From NCBI GenBank assembly GCA_900752435.1, contig CAADVD010000012.1, positions 1 through 36,525 of the forward strand: 36,525 bases of DNA, read 5' to 3'. The translations under genes were made by a program, and so were the position numbers. A model generated the notes under the pieces. It saw only the letters and a list, made by a program, of their open reading frames with translations, did not search any database and was not told the DNA's origin. This DNA comes from Oscillospiraceae bacterium (GTDB taxonomy: Bacteria > Bacillota > Clostridia > Oscillospirales > Ruminococcaceae). This document shows positions 22,393 to 30,885 of the stretch, piece after piece (the first letter of the stretch is position 1; every line of letters begins with the position of its first letter).

Positions 22393-22416
22393 CGGACGCG
22401 CAATGCGCGCCCCTAC
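22393..22416 (-). repeat. GTAGGGGCGCGC dispersed repeat, copy 2 (inverted)
   Basis: Exact reverse complement of copy 1. Together the two copies form a large cruciform-capable structure of 130 bases. Confidence 0.9.
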
Positions 22417-22502
22417 AATAATTTTGGTTGTTTTGAATAAAAATTACGCCGCTATTTTATGCATTCAAACAAATTGAAATCTTTCCTCCAAAAATTTTTT
22501 CT

Positions 22503-22531
22503 AAAGTTGCACATCTGCGTGCAACTTTTTT
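22503..22531 (+). terminator. Orphan terminator-like hairpin
   Basis: AAAGTTGCAC-ATCTGC-GTGCAACTTT (22503-22512 with 22519-22528) followed by TTT, then ACATTTTT. No plus-strand gene precedes it, so it may belong to an unseen small RNA or to the repeat region. Confidence 0.5.
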
Positions 22532-22582
22532 ACATTTTTGAGGGTATAGTGAAAGGAATTTTATTTCCGAGCATTGTATAAC

Positions 22583-22612
22583 AAAAAATCGCACCAACTC
22601 TCATCGGTGCGA
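22583..22612 (-). terminator. Terminator of the arginine operon
   Basis: TCGCACC / GGTGCGA stem (22589-22595 with 22606-22612) with a 10-base loop. On the minus strand it is followed by TTTTTTG. It lies 35 bases after the argF stop codon. Confidence 0.88.
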
Positions 22613-22650
22613 CAATTTGCAATTTGCAATTTTCAATTTGCAATTTTTTA
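22613..22650. repeat. TTGCAA-type dispersed repeat, copy B
   Basis: A run of AATTTGCAA units lies between the argF stop codon and the operon terminator, reaching into the last codon of argF. Confidence 0.8.
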
Positions 22651-23562
22651 CTGTTTTTCCATCAGCCGTACCATCACCGCTTTTTGTGCGTGCAGACGGT
22701 TTTCGGCTTCCTCAAAGATTTCCTCGGCGTGTTCTTCAAACACTTTCGCGGTAATCTCCTCTTCGCGGTGCGCCGGCAAACAATGCAGAACCATTGCATC
22801 CGGTTTTGCCACGCTTACCACATGGTCGTTGATTTGATAAATGCCCTTGAACACCTTTTCGCGTTCGGCTTTTTCGCTCTCCTGACCCATGGAAGCCCAT
22901 ACGTCTGTTACCAGCACATCTGCCTGGTACGCCGCTTCTACCACATCGGTTGTCAGCGTAAACTTATCGCCGTACTCTTTTGCGAATTCCAGCACCTGTG
23001 CATCCGGCTCAAAGCCTTTCGGACAGGCCGCGCTGACCGTCATGCCGACTTTCAGTCCGCCCACAATCAAGCTGTTAGCCATGTTGTTGCCGTCGCCGAT
23101 GTAGCACATTTTCAGGCTGTCAAAGCTGCCCTTGAATTCGCGGATGGTCATCAAATCCGCCAAAACCTGACACGGATGACAAAAATCCGTCAAACCATTG
23201 ATGATCGGAATCGAGCCGTATTCGGCCAGAGCCTCCACCTCTTTTTGCTCAAAGGTGCGGATCATAATGCCGTCGAGATAACGCGACAGCACTCTGGCTG
23301 TATCCTGAATCGGTTCGCCGCGGCCAATCTGCAAATCGTGTGAGCTTAAAAATAGCGCCGAACCGCCGAGCTGGTACATGCCCGTTTCAAAGGACACGCG
23401 CGTTCTGGTGGAGGATTTTTGGAAAATCATCCCCAACGTTTTACCTTGTAGGCGGTGATGCTGAATGCCGTGTTTCTGCTCATATTTCAACTGGTCGGCC
23501 AGATTCAGCAGACTGATGATTTCTGCTCTGGACAAATCCAGCAATTTCAGTAAATGCTTCAT
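22648..23562 (-). CDS. argF: Ornithine carbamoyltransferase
   Basis: The 304-residue protein contains the carbamoyl-phosphate site SSTRTRVSFE (about residues 49-58), the HPCQVLADL block (about 130) and the ornithine-side HCLPAHREEE (about residue 266), so it is an ornithine rather than an aspartate carbamoyltransferase. It makes citrulline from ornithine and carbamoyl phosphate in the cytoplasm. The ATG at 23562 has AAAGGAG 8 bases upstream; a GTG nine bases earlier overlaps it. It is the last gene of the operon and ends just before the terminator. The adjacent argD stop is 28 bases upstream. No deviation from the family was seen. Confidence 0.97.
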   Translation of the reverse strand: MKHLLKLLDLSRAEIISLLNLADQLKYEQKHGIQHHRLQGKTLGMIFQKSSTRTRVSFETGMYQLGGSALFLSSHDLQIGRGEPIQDTARVLSRYLDGIMIRTFEQKEVEALAEYGSIPIINGLTDFCHPCQVLADLMTIREFKGSFDSLKMCYIGDGNNMANSLIVGGLKVGMTVSAACPKGFEPDAQVLEFAKEYGDKFTLTTDVVEAAYQADVLVTDVWASMGQESEKAEREKVFKGIYQINDHVVSVAKPDAMVLHCLPAHREEEITAKVFEEHAEEIFEEAENRLHAQKAVMVRLMEKQ

Positions 23563-23590
23563 TGTTGTCACTCCTTTAAGTTGTTTTTCT

Positions 23591-24760
23591 CTATGCCGTC
23601 AAAACCTGCTCAAGCACCGCAATGCCTTTGTCCAGCTCTTCATAGCTGATGGTCAGCGGCGGCAGCAAGCGGACTTTCTCTTTTGCCGTCAGCACCAGCA
23701 AACCATTTTGCAGGCACGCCGCGGCCACTTCCTTGGAGGTTTTGGTTTTCAGCTTCAACCCAATCATCAGCCCCAAACCGGTGATGCTTTCCACCTCATC
23801 CAACGCGGACAGCTTCTCTTTCAAATAAGCCGCCTTTTGGCAGACTTCTTCCAAGAACGCATCATCCGCAATCTTATCCATGCAGACGTTGGCGCCTGCA
23901 CAGCAAACCGGATTGCCGCCGAATGTCGTGCCGTGGTCGCCGAAGCCCAGCACGGAAGCCGTCTTTTCGTTGCACAGCACCGCGCCAATCGGCAAACCGC
24001 CGCCTAAGCCTTTCGCCAGCGTAGTCACATCCGGATGAACGCCGAAATATTCGCTTGCCAAGAATTTGCCCGTTCTGCCCACGCCGGTCTGCACCTCATC
24101 GGCCAACAGCAAAATGTCCTTCTCGGCGCAGAGCTTTGCCACTTCCTGCACAAATGCAGTTTCCAGCGGCAAAACGCCGCCCTCGCCCTGAATGTGCTCG
24201 TACATGACCGCGCACACATCATCGGTCAGCGCCGCTTTCACGCTCTCTACATCGTTTGCTTTGACGTAAACAAATCCCTCCGTAAACGGGAAGAAATAGT
24301 TGTGGAACACATCCTGTCCGGTCGCGGCCAAGGTCGTCACCGTCCGCCCGTGGAACGAATTCACCAAGCAAACAATGGTGCTTCTGCCTTTGCCGTACTT
24401 GTCAAAGCTGTATTTTCTGGCGACTTTGATCGCGCCCTCGTTGGCCTCTGCGCCGGAATTGGCAAAGAACACCTTGCTGTAACCGGTGCGCTTTACAAGC
24501 TTTTCCGCCAGCGTAACATCCGGCACAGTATAATACAAATTACTGATATGCTGAAGCGTGGAAGCCTGTTTTGCTACCGCCGCGCTCCAATCCGCATCGG
24601 CAAAGCCCAGCGAATTCACCCCAATACCGGACGTGAAATCTACATATTGCTTGCCGTCTTCGTCCTCACAGGTTGCGCCCTGTCCTTTCACCAGCACCGC
24701 GTCAAAACGCGCGTAGGTATTCACAATGCAATTTTTATCCAACTCTTTGATCTGACTCAA
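23591..24760 (-). CDS. argD: Acetylornithine aminotransferase
   Basis: The 389-residue fold-type I PLP enzyme has FANSGAEANEGAIKVARKYS (about residues 96-115), FHGRTVTTLAATG (about 137), the cofactor-holding ADEVQTGVGRTG (about 220-231) and the Schiff-base Lys in TTLAKGLGGGLPIGA (about residue 250). It transfers an amino group from glutamate to N-acetylglutamate semialdehyde, giving N-acetylornithine. The start is a TTG at 24760: an AGGAGG site lies 7 bases upstream and the next Met would cut into the enzyme. That ribosome binding site overlaps the argB stop codon, so argB and argD are probably coupled. Confidence 0.97.
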   Translation of the reverse strand: MSQIKELDKNCIVNTYARFDAVLVKGQGATCEDEDGKQYVDFTSGIGVNSLGFADADWSAAVAKQASTLQHISNLYYTVPDVTLAEKLVKRTGYSKVFFANSGAEANEGAIKVARKYSFDKYGKGRSTIVCLVNSFHGRTVTTLAATGQDVFHNYFFPFTEGFVYVKANDVESVKAALTDDVCAVMYEHIQGEGGVLPLETAFVQEVAKLCAEKDILLLADEVQTGVGRTGKFLASEYFGVHPDVTTLAKGLGGGLPIGAVLCNEKTASVLGFGDHGTTFGGNPVCCAGANVCMDKIADDAFLEEVCQKAAYLKEKLSALDEVESITGLGLMIGLKLKTKTSKEVAAACLQNGLLVLTAKEKVRLLPPLTISYEELDKGIAVLEQVLTA

Positions 24761-24771
24761 AATCGTACCTC

Positions 24772-25650
24772 CTAACGCGGCGAGGAGAACATTGTACCAA
24801 TGCCCTCGTCGGAAAACAGTTCAATCAAAATCGAATGCGGAATGCGCCCATCGAGAATCAGCGACTTGTTTACGCCGCGTCGGATGGCCTCCACACAGCA
24901 CTCGATTTTCGGAATCATACCGCCGGAAATCACGCCGTGGCGCACCAAATCCGGCACATCGCTGACGTCCACCTCGGAAATCAGTGTGCTCTCGTCGTCC
25001 TTATCGCGCAGTAAACCGCGAATATCCGTCATCAAAATCAAATTTTCGGCATGAAGCGCCGCCGCGATTTTGGCCGCCGCCGTGTCCGCGTTGATGTTGT
25101 ACACTTCCCCGTTCACATCGCTTGCCACCGTGGAGATGACCGGAATGTAGCCCTTATCCAGCGCATCGAGAATCGGCGTGGTGTCCACATCGGTGATTTC
25201 ACCGACGTACCCTAAGTCCACATCACCCTGTTTCTTCTCACACACAATCATGCCGCCGTCCGAGCCGCACAGCCCAAGCGCCTTGCCGCCATGCTGATGA
25301 AGCAGGGAAACCAAGCTTTTGTTGACCTTACCGGCCAGCACCATCTGCACAATCTCCGCCGTTTCCTTGTCGGTATAGCGCAAACCGTTGATAAACTTGC
25401 TCTCTTTCCCAATTTTTTTGAGCATATCATTGATTTCCGGTCCGCCGCCATGCACCAGCACAATTTTCACGCCAATGAGCGACAACAGCACCACGTCCGT
25501 CATCACCGCCTGCTTCAAATCCTCGCTGGTCATCGCGTTTCCGCCATATTTCACCACAACAATTTTATTGTAATATTTCTGAATGTACGGCAGCGCATTC
25601 ACCAAAACCTGCGCCCGCACTTCTTCCGATATTTTCTCGACCTGTTCCAT
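24772..25650 (-). CDS. argB: Acetylglutamate kinase
   Basis: The 292-residue protein has the amino-acid-kinase motifs IVVVKYGGNAM (about residue 28-38), VHGGGPEIN (about 62) and a conserved NINADTAAAKIA block (about residue 190). It phosphorylates N-acetylglutamate, the committed, usually arginine-sensitive step. The frame continues upstream through the repeat at 25750, but those extra 43 residues (MQIASCKLQI...) are encoded by the repeat and are not conserved. I therefore place the start at 25650, giving the normal family length. The ribosome binding site there is weak (GAACGGAT), so translation may depend on coupling or on a purine-rich leader. Confidence 0.95.
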   Translation of the reverse strand: MEQVEKISEEVRAQVLVNALPYIQKYYNKIVVVKYGGNAMTSEDLKQAVMTDVVLLSLIGVKIVLVHGGGPEINDMLKKIGKESKFINGLRYTDKETAEIVQMVLAGKVNKSLVSLLHQHGGKALGLCGSDGGMIVCEKKQGDVDLGYVGEITDVDTTPILDALDKGYIPVISTVASDVNGEVYNINADTAAAKIAAALHAENLILMTDIRGLLRDKDDESTLISEVDVSDVPDLVRHGVISGGMIPKIECCVEAIRRGVNKSLILDGRIPHSILIELFSDEGIGTMFSSPR

Positions 25651-25749
25651 ATCCGTTCTTCTTTCTTCTTTCCTCTGTCCTGTATCCTGCGCCCCAAACT
25701 CATCCGTGCGCAAAACTAAAAAATCAATCTCCCAGTTCCATCCGTGCAT

Positions 25750-25784
25750 AATTTGCAATTTGCAACTTGCAATTTGCAATTTTT
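25750..25784. repeat. TTGCAA-type dispersed repeat, copy C
   Basis: AATTTGCAA units in a 35-base run in the 134-base gap between argJ and argB. It touches the argJ stop codon and is almost the exact reverse complement of 11501-11536. Confidence 0.88.
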
Positions 25785-27032
25785 CTAAGTTCTGTAATCC
25801 CCGTTAATCTTCACATAATCGTACGTCAAATCACAGCCCCAAGCCACCGCTTTTGCACTGCCGTCGCCCAGATTCACAATGATTTTGATTTCTTCTTCTT
25901 TCAAAATCTCAGCGGCTTTCTCTTCGCTGAATGCGACGCCTGCGCCGTCCGCGCAGACCTGCACACTGCCAGCTTGAGAAGCCAACAGCACTTCTACTTT
26001 GTTGATATCCAAATCGGCTTCGCTGTACCCGATGGCGCAGAGAATCCGTCCCCAGTTGGCATCCTCACCGAACATGGCGCATTTAAACAGAGTGGAAGTG
26101 ATGACTCCCTTGGCAATGATTTTTGCATTGCGCTCATCCACTGCACCGCTGACTACGCATTCGAGCAGCTTGGAAGCGCCTTCGCCGTCCGCCGCCAGTG
26201 CGCGGGAAATGTTCATCAGCACCACATACAGCGCATTCACAAACACCTCAAATTCCGGCATTTCCACGTTGTCAATCACGGCGTTGCCCGCCGTACCGGA
26301 AGCCAGAATCGCCACCGTATCGTTGGTGGAGGTATCGCCGTCCACGGACACCATATTGAAGGTATCCTCAACGACTCTGGACAGCGCCAGCTGCAGTACC
26401 TCCGGCGAAACTGCCGCATCGGTAGTCAGAAAGCTGAGCATCGTCGCCATGTTCGGGTGAATCATGCCGCTTCCCTTGGCCATCGCGCCAATCGTGCATT
26501 CCTTGCCGCCCAGCTCAAAGCGAACGGCCAATTCCTTTTTCACAGTGTCCGTTGTCATGATGGCTTCGGCCGCATCGGTTGCGCCCTCAACGGAAATGCT
26601 CTTTGCCAGTTCGCTGATTTTCGCTTCAATCGGTTCCATCGGCAAAATCTGGCCGATGACGCCGGTAGAGCCGACGATCACATCGGACGCTTTCACGCCG
26701 AGCGCTTCCGCCGCCAGTTCGCACATGCGCTGGGCTTTTTCCTCACCGTCGGCGTTGCAGGTGTTGGCGTTGCCGCTGTTGACAATGACCGCCTGCGCTT
26801 TGCCGTCAGCAAGGTTCTTCTTCGTCACTGCAATCGGCGCGCCCTTGACCTTATTGAGCGTGTAGCACGCCGCCGCCGAGCAGAGTGTATCGCTGTAAAT
26901 CACGGCCAAATCCCGTTTGGTCGTATTGGAGGGCTTGATGCCGCAGCAGATGCCGGCCGCCTTGAAGCCTTTCGGCGCGCAAACGCCGTGCTCCACAAAG
27001 GTAAATCCCTCAAATTCAATTGGCTTTATCAT
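25785..27032 (-). CDS. argJ: Bifunctional ornithine acetyltransferase / N-acetylglutamate synthase
   Basis: The 415-residue precursor carries the autoproteolysis region KGSGMIHPNMATMLSF, in which Thr of MAT becomes the nucleophile of the beta chain (about residue 190). It also has the N-terminal VCAPKGFKAAGICCGIK and the closing GDGSAKAVAWGCDLTYDYVKING. ArgJ transfers the acetyl group from N-acetylornithine to glutamate, closing the acetyl cycle; the bifunctional form also uses acetyl-CoA. No separate argA is in the window, so the bifunctional role is plausible but not proved by sequence. GAGGAG lies before the ATG. argC ends 18 bases upstream. Length is normal for the family. Confidence 0.96.
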   Translation of the reverse strand: MIKPIEFEGFTFVEHGVCAPKGFKAAGICCGIKPSNTTKRDLAVIYSDTLCSAAACYTLNKVKGAPIAVTKKNLADGKAQAVIVNSGNANTCNADGEEKAQRMCELAAEALGVKASDVIVGSTGVIGQILPMEPIEAKISELAKSISVEGATDAAEAIMTTDTVKKELAVRFELGGKECTIGAMAKGSGMIHPNMATMLSFLTTDAAVSPEVLQLALSRVVEDTFNMVSVDGDTSTNDTVAILASGTAGNAVIDNVEMPEFEVFVNALYVVLMNISRALAADGEGASKLLECVVSGAVDERNAKIIAKGVITSTLFKCAMFGEDANWGRILCAIGYSEADLDINKVEVLLASQAGSVQVCADGAGVAFSEEKAAEILKEEEIKIIVNLGDGSAKAVAWGCDLTYDYVKINGDYRT

Positions 27033-27050
27033 GTTCTTCTCCTCGCAATC

Positions 27051-28094
27051 CTAAAATGCCGGAGGAACGAGATCCAAACCGGTATCTTCCGCCAAGCCGA
27101 ACAGCAGGTTCATGTTCTGAATTGCCTGACCGGCCGCGCCTTTGACCATGTTGTCGATGGTGGACACCACAATCAAGCGGTTGGTTCTTCTGTCCAGATG
27201 CAGACTGATGTCGCAGTAGTTGGAGAACTTGACGTTCTTCAAATTCGCCACACTGCCCTGCGGCAGAACACGGACAAATTTTTCGTCCTTGTAGAAGTTT
27301 TCATACAAATACTGAATGGCGTTGTCCTGCACTTGTCCGTTCAGGCTGACGTACATGGTGGACACAATGCCGCGGTTAAGCGGAAGCAGATGCGGCACAA
27401 AGGTCACCTTCACGTCTTGGCCGGTCAAGCCGGTCAGCGTTTGTTCAATTTCCGGCGTGTGACGGTGGCTTGCCACCTTGTACGGCGAAAACGCTTCGTT
27501 GCAGTCCGGATAATGCGAGGTTTGGGTTAAACCGCGTCCCGCACCGGTCACGCCCGATTTCGAGTCAATGACGATGGAGTTTAAATCCGCCATGCCGCTC
27601 TTGACAATCGGCGCCAAGCCCAGCGCAATGCTGGTCGGGTAACAGCCCGGGTTGCCAATGATGGAGATGTTTTCCGTTACATCCGCACGGTGCAGTTCCG
27701 GGATGCAGTAGCAGGATTTTTTGTGAAGTTCCGGCTGGTTGTAGTTTAAGCCGTACCACTCGTGGTAATCCTCTTCCTTGTGCAGACGAAAGTCCGCGCC
27801 AAGGTCGATGAATTTTTTGCCTTTTCCGTCCGCTTTCAGCGCCAGCGCTTCGCACAGGCCGTGCGGCAGAGAAGCAAAAATCAAATCGCTCTTTTCAATG
27901 ACGGTATCTTCATCCACCAGCACATCGTCGCAGATGTTCCGCAGATTCGGGTAGACTTCGCTGATGGCCTTGCCCTCAAAGCTGACGGAGCTGATCGCTG
28001 TCAGTTCTGCGTTCGGGTGACTCAGCAAAATGCGAATCAGTTCCACTCCGGCATAACCGGTCGCACCGATGATGCCGACTTTTATTTTATCCAT
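27051..28094 (-). CDS. argC: N-acetyl-gamma-glutamyl-phosphate reductase
   Basis: The 347-residue protein begins with the NADP-binding KVGIIGATGYAGVELIRIL and carries the active-site Cys in IGNPGCYPTS (about residue 145). ArgC reduces acetylglutamyl phosphate to the semialdehyde. The ATG at 28094 is preceded by an AAAGGAACC site; an upstream frame start at 28148 would add 18 non-conserved residues and overlap argH. It lies between argH (25 bases upstream) and argJ (18 bases downstream) in the operon. The HRHTPEIEQ block is intact, and no deviation was seen. Confidence 0.96.
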   Translation of the reverse strand: MDKIKVGIIGATGYAGVELIRILLSHPNAELTAISSVSFEGKAISEVYPNLRNICDDVLVDEDTVIEKSDLIFASLPHGLCEALALKADGKGKKFIDLGADFRLHKEEDYHEWYGLNYNQPELHKKSCYCIPELHRADVTENISIIGNPGCYPTSIALGLAPIVKSGMADLNSIVIDSKSGVTGAGRGLTQTSHYPDCNEAFSPYKVASHRHTPEIEQTLTGLTGQDVKVTFVPHLLPLNRGIVSTMYVSLNGQVQDNAIQYLYENFYKDEKFVRVLPQGSVANLKNVKFSNYCDISLHLDRRTNRLIVVSTIDNMVKGAAGQAIQNMNLLFGLAEDTGLDLVPPAF

Positions 28095-28119
28095 ATTGAT
28101 TGGTTCCTTTCCATTCTGA

Positions 28120-29493
28120 TTATTCAAACAGCGGACGTGTTTGGGCAATCTGCTCTTTTACCATATCCGGCGCCGGACCGCCCAGTACATTTCTGCCCTT
28201 GACGCAGGTATCCAGACTGATGGCTTCAAAAACGTCCTCCGCAAACAGCTCGCTGGCATTTTGGTATTCGTCCAAGCTCATCGTTTCCAAAGTTTTTCCG
28301 TTGTCGATGCAGTAGGCCACCAGCGAACCGGTGATTTTGTACGCATCACGGAACGGCAAGCCCTTTTTCACCAGGTAATCCGCACAGTCGGTGGCGTTGA
28401 TGAAGCCCTTTGCCGCCGCGTTGCGCATGTTGCCTTTCAGCACGCGCATGGTCTTGAGCATCGGGATAAAGGTGCTCACACACAGCTTCGCCGTCTTGAC
28501 GGAATCGAAAATGGCTTCCTTATCCTCCTGCATATCCTTGTTGTAGGCCAAAGGAAGTCCTTTCATCATGGTGAGCAGGGTGGTCAGGTTGCCGATGGCG
28601 CGTCCAGCTTTGCCGCGCACCAGTTCCGCGATGTCGGGATTTTTCTTCTGCGGCATGATGGACGAACCGGTTGCATACGCGTCGTCCAATTCCACAAACT
28701 TGAATTCCCACGAACACCACAGAATGATTTCCTCTGAAAAACGCGACAGGTGCATCATCAGCGTGGCAATCGCACTCGCCAGTTCAATGCAGAAATCGCG
28801 GTCAGACACGCCGTCCAGACTGTTGAGCGTGGGCGCGGAAAAGCCCAGCAGGTCGGACACACGGACGCGGTTGATCGGGTAGGTGGTGGAGGCCAGCGCA
28901 CCGCTTCCCAGCGGCATGACGTTCATGCGCTTATAGGTATCCTCCAGACGGCCGATGTCGCGCGTCAGCATTTGGGCATAGGCCATGATGTGGTGCGCAA
29001 AGGTAATCGGCTGGGCGCGCTGAAGATGCGTGTAGCCCGGCATGATGGTTTCGGTGTGCTCGGCCGCCAAATCGCAGATGGTGCGTCCCAATTCTTTGAC
29101 CAGTTCGATGATTTCGAGCGTTTCGTCCTTGAGGTACATGCGCACATCCAGCGCCACTTGGTCGTTGCGGCTTCGTGCGGTGTGCAGGCGCTTGCCTGCC
29201 GCGCCCAAACGCGCGGTCAGCTCCGCTTCAATAAACATATGAATGTCTTCCGCGGTCATATCAAATTCCAGTTTGCCCTCGTGAATGTCTTCCAGGATGC
29301 CTTGCAGACCGGCTACAATCGAATCCGCTTCCGCTTTGTCGATGATGCCCTGTTCGCCCAGCATGGTTGCATGAGCGATGCTCCCCTTGATATCGTGTTC
29401 GTACATGGCGGCATCAAACGAAATGGAACTGTTGAAGTCGTTGACTTTTTCGTCTACTTCTTTTTTGAACCGTCCTGCCCACATTTTTGCCAT
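28120..29493 (-). CDS. argH: Argininosuccinate lyase
   Basis: The 457-residue fumarase/aspartase-superfamily protein starts MAKMWAGRFKKEVDE, with the ArgH hallmark MWAGRF. It carries the superfamily signature GSSIMPQKKNPD (about residue 277), whose Ser lies in the mobile catalytic loop. RSRNDQVALD (about 110) and GYTHLQRAQPITFAHH (about 150) form the rest of the active site. It cleaves argininosuccinate to arginine and fumarate, the last step of the pathway. I chose the ATG at 29493, which has GGAGG 8 bases upstream; a GTG at 29508 overlaps that site. It follows argG after a 94-base gap holding a hairpin. Confidence 0.97.
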   Translation of the reverse strand: MAKMWAGRFKKEVDEKVNDFNSSISFDAAMYEHDIKGSIAHATMLGEQGIIDKAEADSIVAGLQGILEDIHEGKLEFDMTAEDIHMFIEAELTARLGAAGKRLHTARSRNDQVALDVRMYLKDETLEIIELVKELGRTICDLAAEHTETIMPGYTHLQRAQPITFAHHIMAYAQMLTRDIGRLEDTYKRMNVMPLGSGALASTTYPINRVRVSDLLGFSAPTLNSLDGVSDRDFCIELASAIATLMMHLSRFSEEIILWCSWEFKFVELDDAYATGSSIMPQKKNPDIAELVRGKAGRAIGNLTTLLTMMKGLPLAYNKDMQEDKEAIFDSVKTAKLCVSTFIPMLKTMRVLKGNMRNAAAKGFINATDCADYLVKKGLPFRDAYKITGSLVAYCIDNGKTLETMSLDEYQNASELFAEDVFEAISLDTCVKGRNVLGGPAPDMVKEQIAQTRPLFE

Positions 29494-29528
29494 AAAGCTG
29501 TCCTCCACTGAATTTTTCCCAAAACCAA

Positions 29529-29564
29529 CATTTAGGCAATATCAAATCTGACATTGCCTAAATG
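29529..29564 (-). terminator. Hairpin between argG and argH (possible partial terminator)
   Basis: Perfect 12-bp stem CATTTAGGCAAT / ATTGCCTAAATG (29529-29540 with 29553-29564) with a 12-base loop. On the minus strand the downstream tract is TTGGTTTTGGG, a poor terminator, so it may partly attenuate or stabilise the transcript. On the plus strand it is followed by CGATTTTTTATT, which could stop antisense transcription. Confidence 0.6.
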
Positions 29565-29587
29565 CGATTTTTTATTGTATGGATGTC

Positions 29588-30808
29588 TTATTTGTTCGCT
29601 CTTTTCGCGTCCAACTGTGCTTTCACCTTGATCGGCAAACCGAACAGGTTGATGAAGCCGGCGGAATCCTTCTGATCGTATACATCGTCTTCGTCGAAGG
29701 TTGCCACTTCTTCGCTGTACAGGGTGTACGGCGAGGTAACACCAGCGTTGATGATGTTGCCTTTGTAGAGCTTCAGTTTTACGTCACCGGTTACGGTTTC
29801 CTGTGTTTTATCCACAAACGCACTCATTGCTTCACGGAGCGGGGTGTACCACTGACCGTTGTAAACGAGGTCAGCAAATTCCAGCGCCAATTTCTGTTTG
29901 TAGTGCTGGGTCATCTTGTCGAGGCAGATGGTTTCGAGCACTTCGTGTGCATGGTACAAAATCGTTCCGCCCGGGGTTTCGTATACGCCACGGGATTTCA
30001 TGCCGACCAGACGGTTTTCTACGATGTCGAGCAAACCGATGCCGTTGGCGCCGCCGAGTTTATTCAATTCCTTAATCATCGTTACGCCATCCAGCTCTTG
30101 GCCGTTGAGGGCGGTCGGAATTCCTTTTTCAAAATGCAGGGTGATGTAGGTCGGCTCGTCCGGCGCTTGTTCCGGAGAAACGCCCAGTTCGAGGAAGCCC
30201 GGTTTGTTGTACTGCGGTTCGTTGGCCGGATCTTCCAAATCCAAACCTTCATGGGACAGATGCCACATGTTCATGTCTTTGGAGTAGTTGGTTTCACGGG
30301 TGATTTTAATCGGCACGTTGTGCGCTTCCGCATAAGCGATTTCTTCATCACGCGATTTGATGTCCCAGATTCTCCACGGCGCAATGATCGGCATATCCGG
30401 TGCAAACGCCTTGATGGTCAGCTCAAAACGAACTTGGTCGTTGCCCTTACCGGTGCAGCCATGGCAGATGGCGTCCGCGCCTTCTTTTTTGGCAATTTCC
30501 ACGATTCTCTTCGCAATCGGAGGACGGGCAAAGGAAGTACCCAGCAGGTAGTTTTCGTATTTGGCGCCTGCTTTCAAGGTCGGGAATACGAAGTCGTTGA
30601 CGAATTCTTCCTGAATGTCTTCAATATAGAGTTTGGAAGCGCCGGTTTTGAGCGCTCTCTCTTCCAGACCGGACAGCTCTGCATCCTGGCCGACGTTGCC
30701 GGCTACGCAGATTACTTCACAGCCGTAGTTTTCTTTCAGCCACGGAATGATGATGGACGTATCCAGACCGCCCGAATACGCTAAGACTACTTTGTTGTAC
30801 TTTGCCAT
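29588..30808 (-). CDS. argG: Argininosuccinate synthase
   Basis: The 406-residue protein starts MAKYNKVVLAYSGGLDTSI, with the PP-loop SGGLDTS that binds ATP. It continues with ICHGCTGKGNDQVRFE (about residue 115-130), which contacts aspartate and citrulline. It joins citrulline and aspartate into argininosuccinate. The ATG at 30808 has GGGAGGAACC upstream; the frame reaches further to 30880 but that part is not conserved. As the first gene of the operon it lies next to a promoter with an ARG-box-like site, so it is probably repressed by arginine through ArgR. Family length is typical. Confidence 0.97.
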   Translation of the reverse strand: MAKYNKVVLAYSGGLDTSIIIPWLKENYGCEVICVAGNVGQDAELSGLEERALKTGASKLYIEDIQEEFVNDFVFPTLKAGAKYENYLLGTSFARPPIAKRIVEIAKKEGADAICHGCTGKGNDQVRFELTIKAFAPDMPIIAPWRIWDIKSRDEEIAYAEAHNVPIKITRETNYSKDMNMWHLSHEGLDLEDPANEPQYNKPGFLELGVSPEQAPDEPTYITLHFEKGIPTALNGQELDGVTMIKELNKLGGANGIGLLDIVENRLVGMKSRGVYETPGGTILYHAHEVLETICLDKMTQHYKQKLALEFADLVYNGQWYTPLREAMSAFVDKTQETVTGDVKLKLYKGNIINAGVTSPYTLYSEEVATFDEDDVYDQKDSAGFINLFGLPIKVKAQLDAKRANK

Positions 30809-30885
30809 TTTTGGTTCCTCCCATTGTGCTTGTATGAAAAGTTTTTTGTATTTCTGTTCACGGTTGAGCGAACTCAACAATGAAT

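Larger units (their letters stand above)
22215..22582. other. Repeat-bearing intergenic region
   Basis: About 370 bases without a gene. It holds two inverted copies of the GTAGGGGCGCGC repeat around a GTAGGGGTTGATGCCC hairpin, then an orphan terminator-like hairpin at 22503-22528. Confidence 0.7.

Noticed and set aside
22613..22650. TTGCAA runs as a possible CRISPR array
   Set aside because: The units are 8-9 bases with 0-3 base gaps and no unique spacers, and no cas genes are present.
25651..25779. N-terminal extension of ArgB by 43 residues through the TTGCAA repeat
   Set aside because: The extra residues are encoded by the repeat and intergenic DNA, and the family length and conserved N-terminus fit the start at 25650.
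25767..27530. A 587-codon plus-strand open frame opposite argJ and argC
   Set aside because: It is antisense to two clear conserved genes, has no ribosome binding site, and its His/Arg/Gln/Phe-rich composition is typical of a reverse-strand shadow of GC-biased codons.
29579..30784. A 401-codon plus-strand open frame opposite argG
   Set aside because: Antisense to argG, whose motifs are unambiguous; no promoter or ribosome binding site and no recognisable domain.
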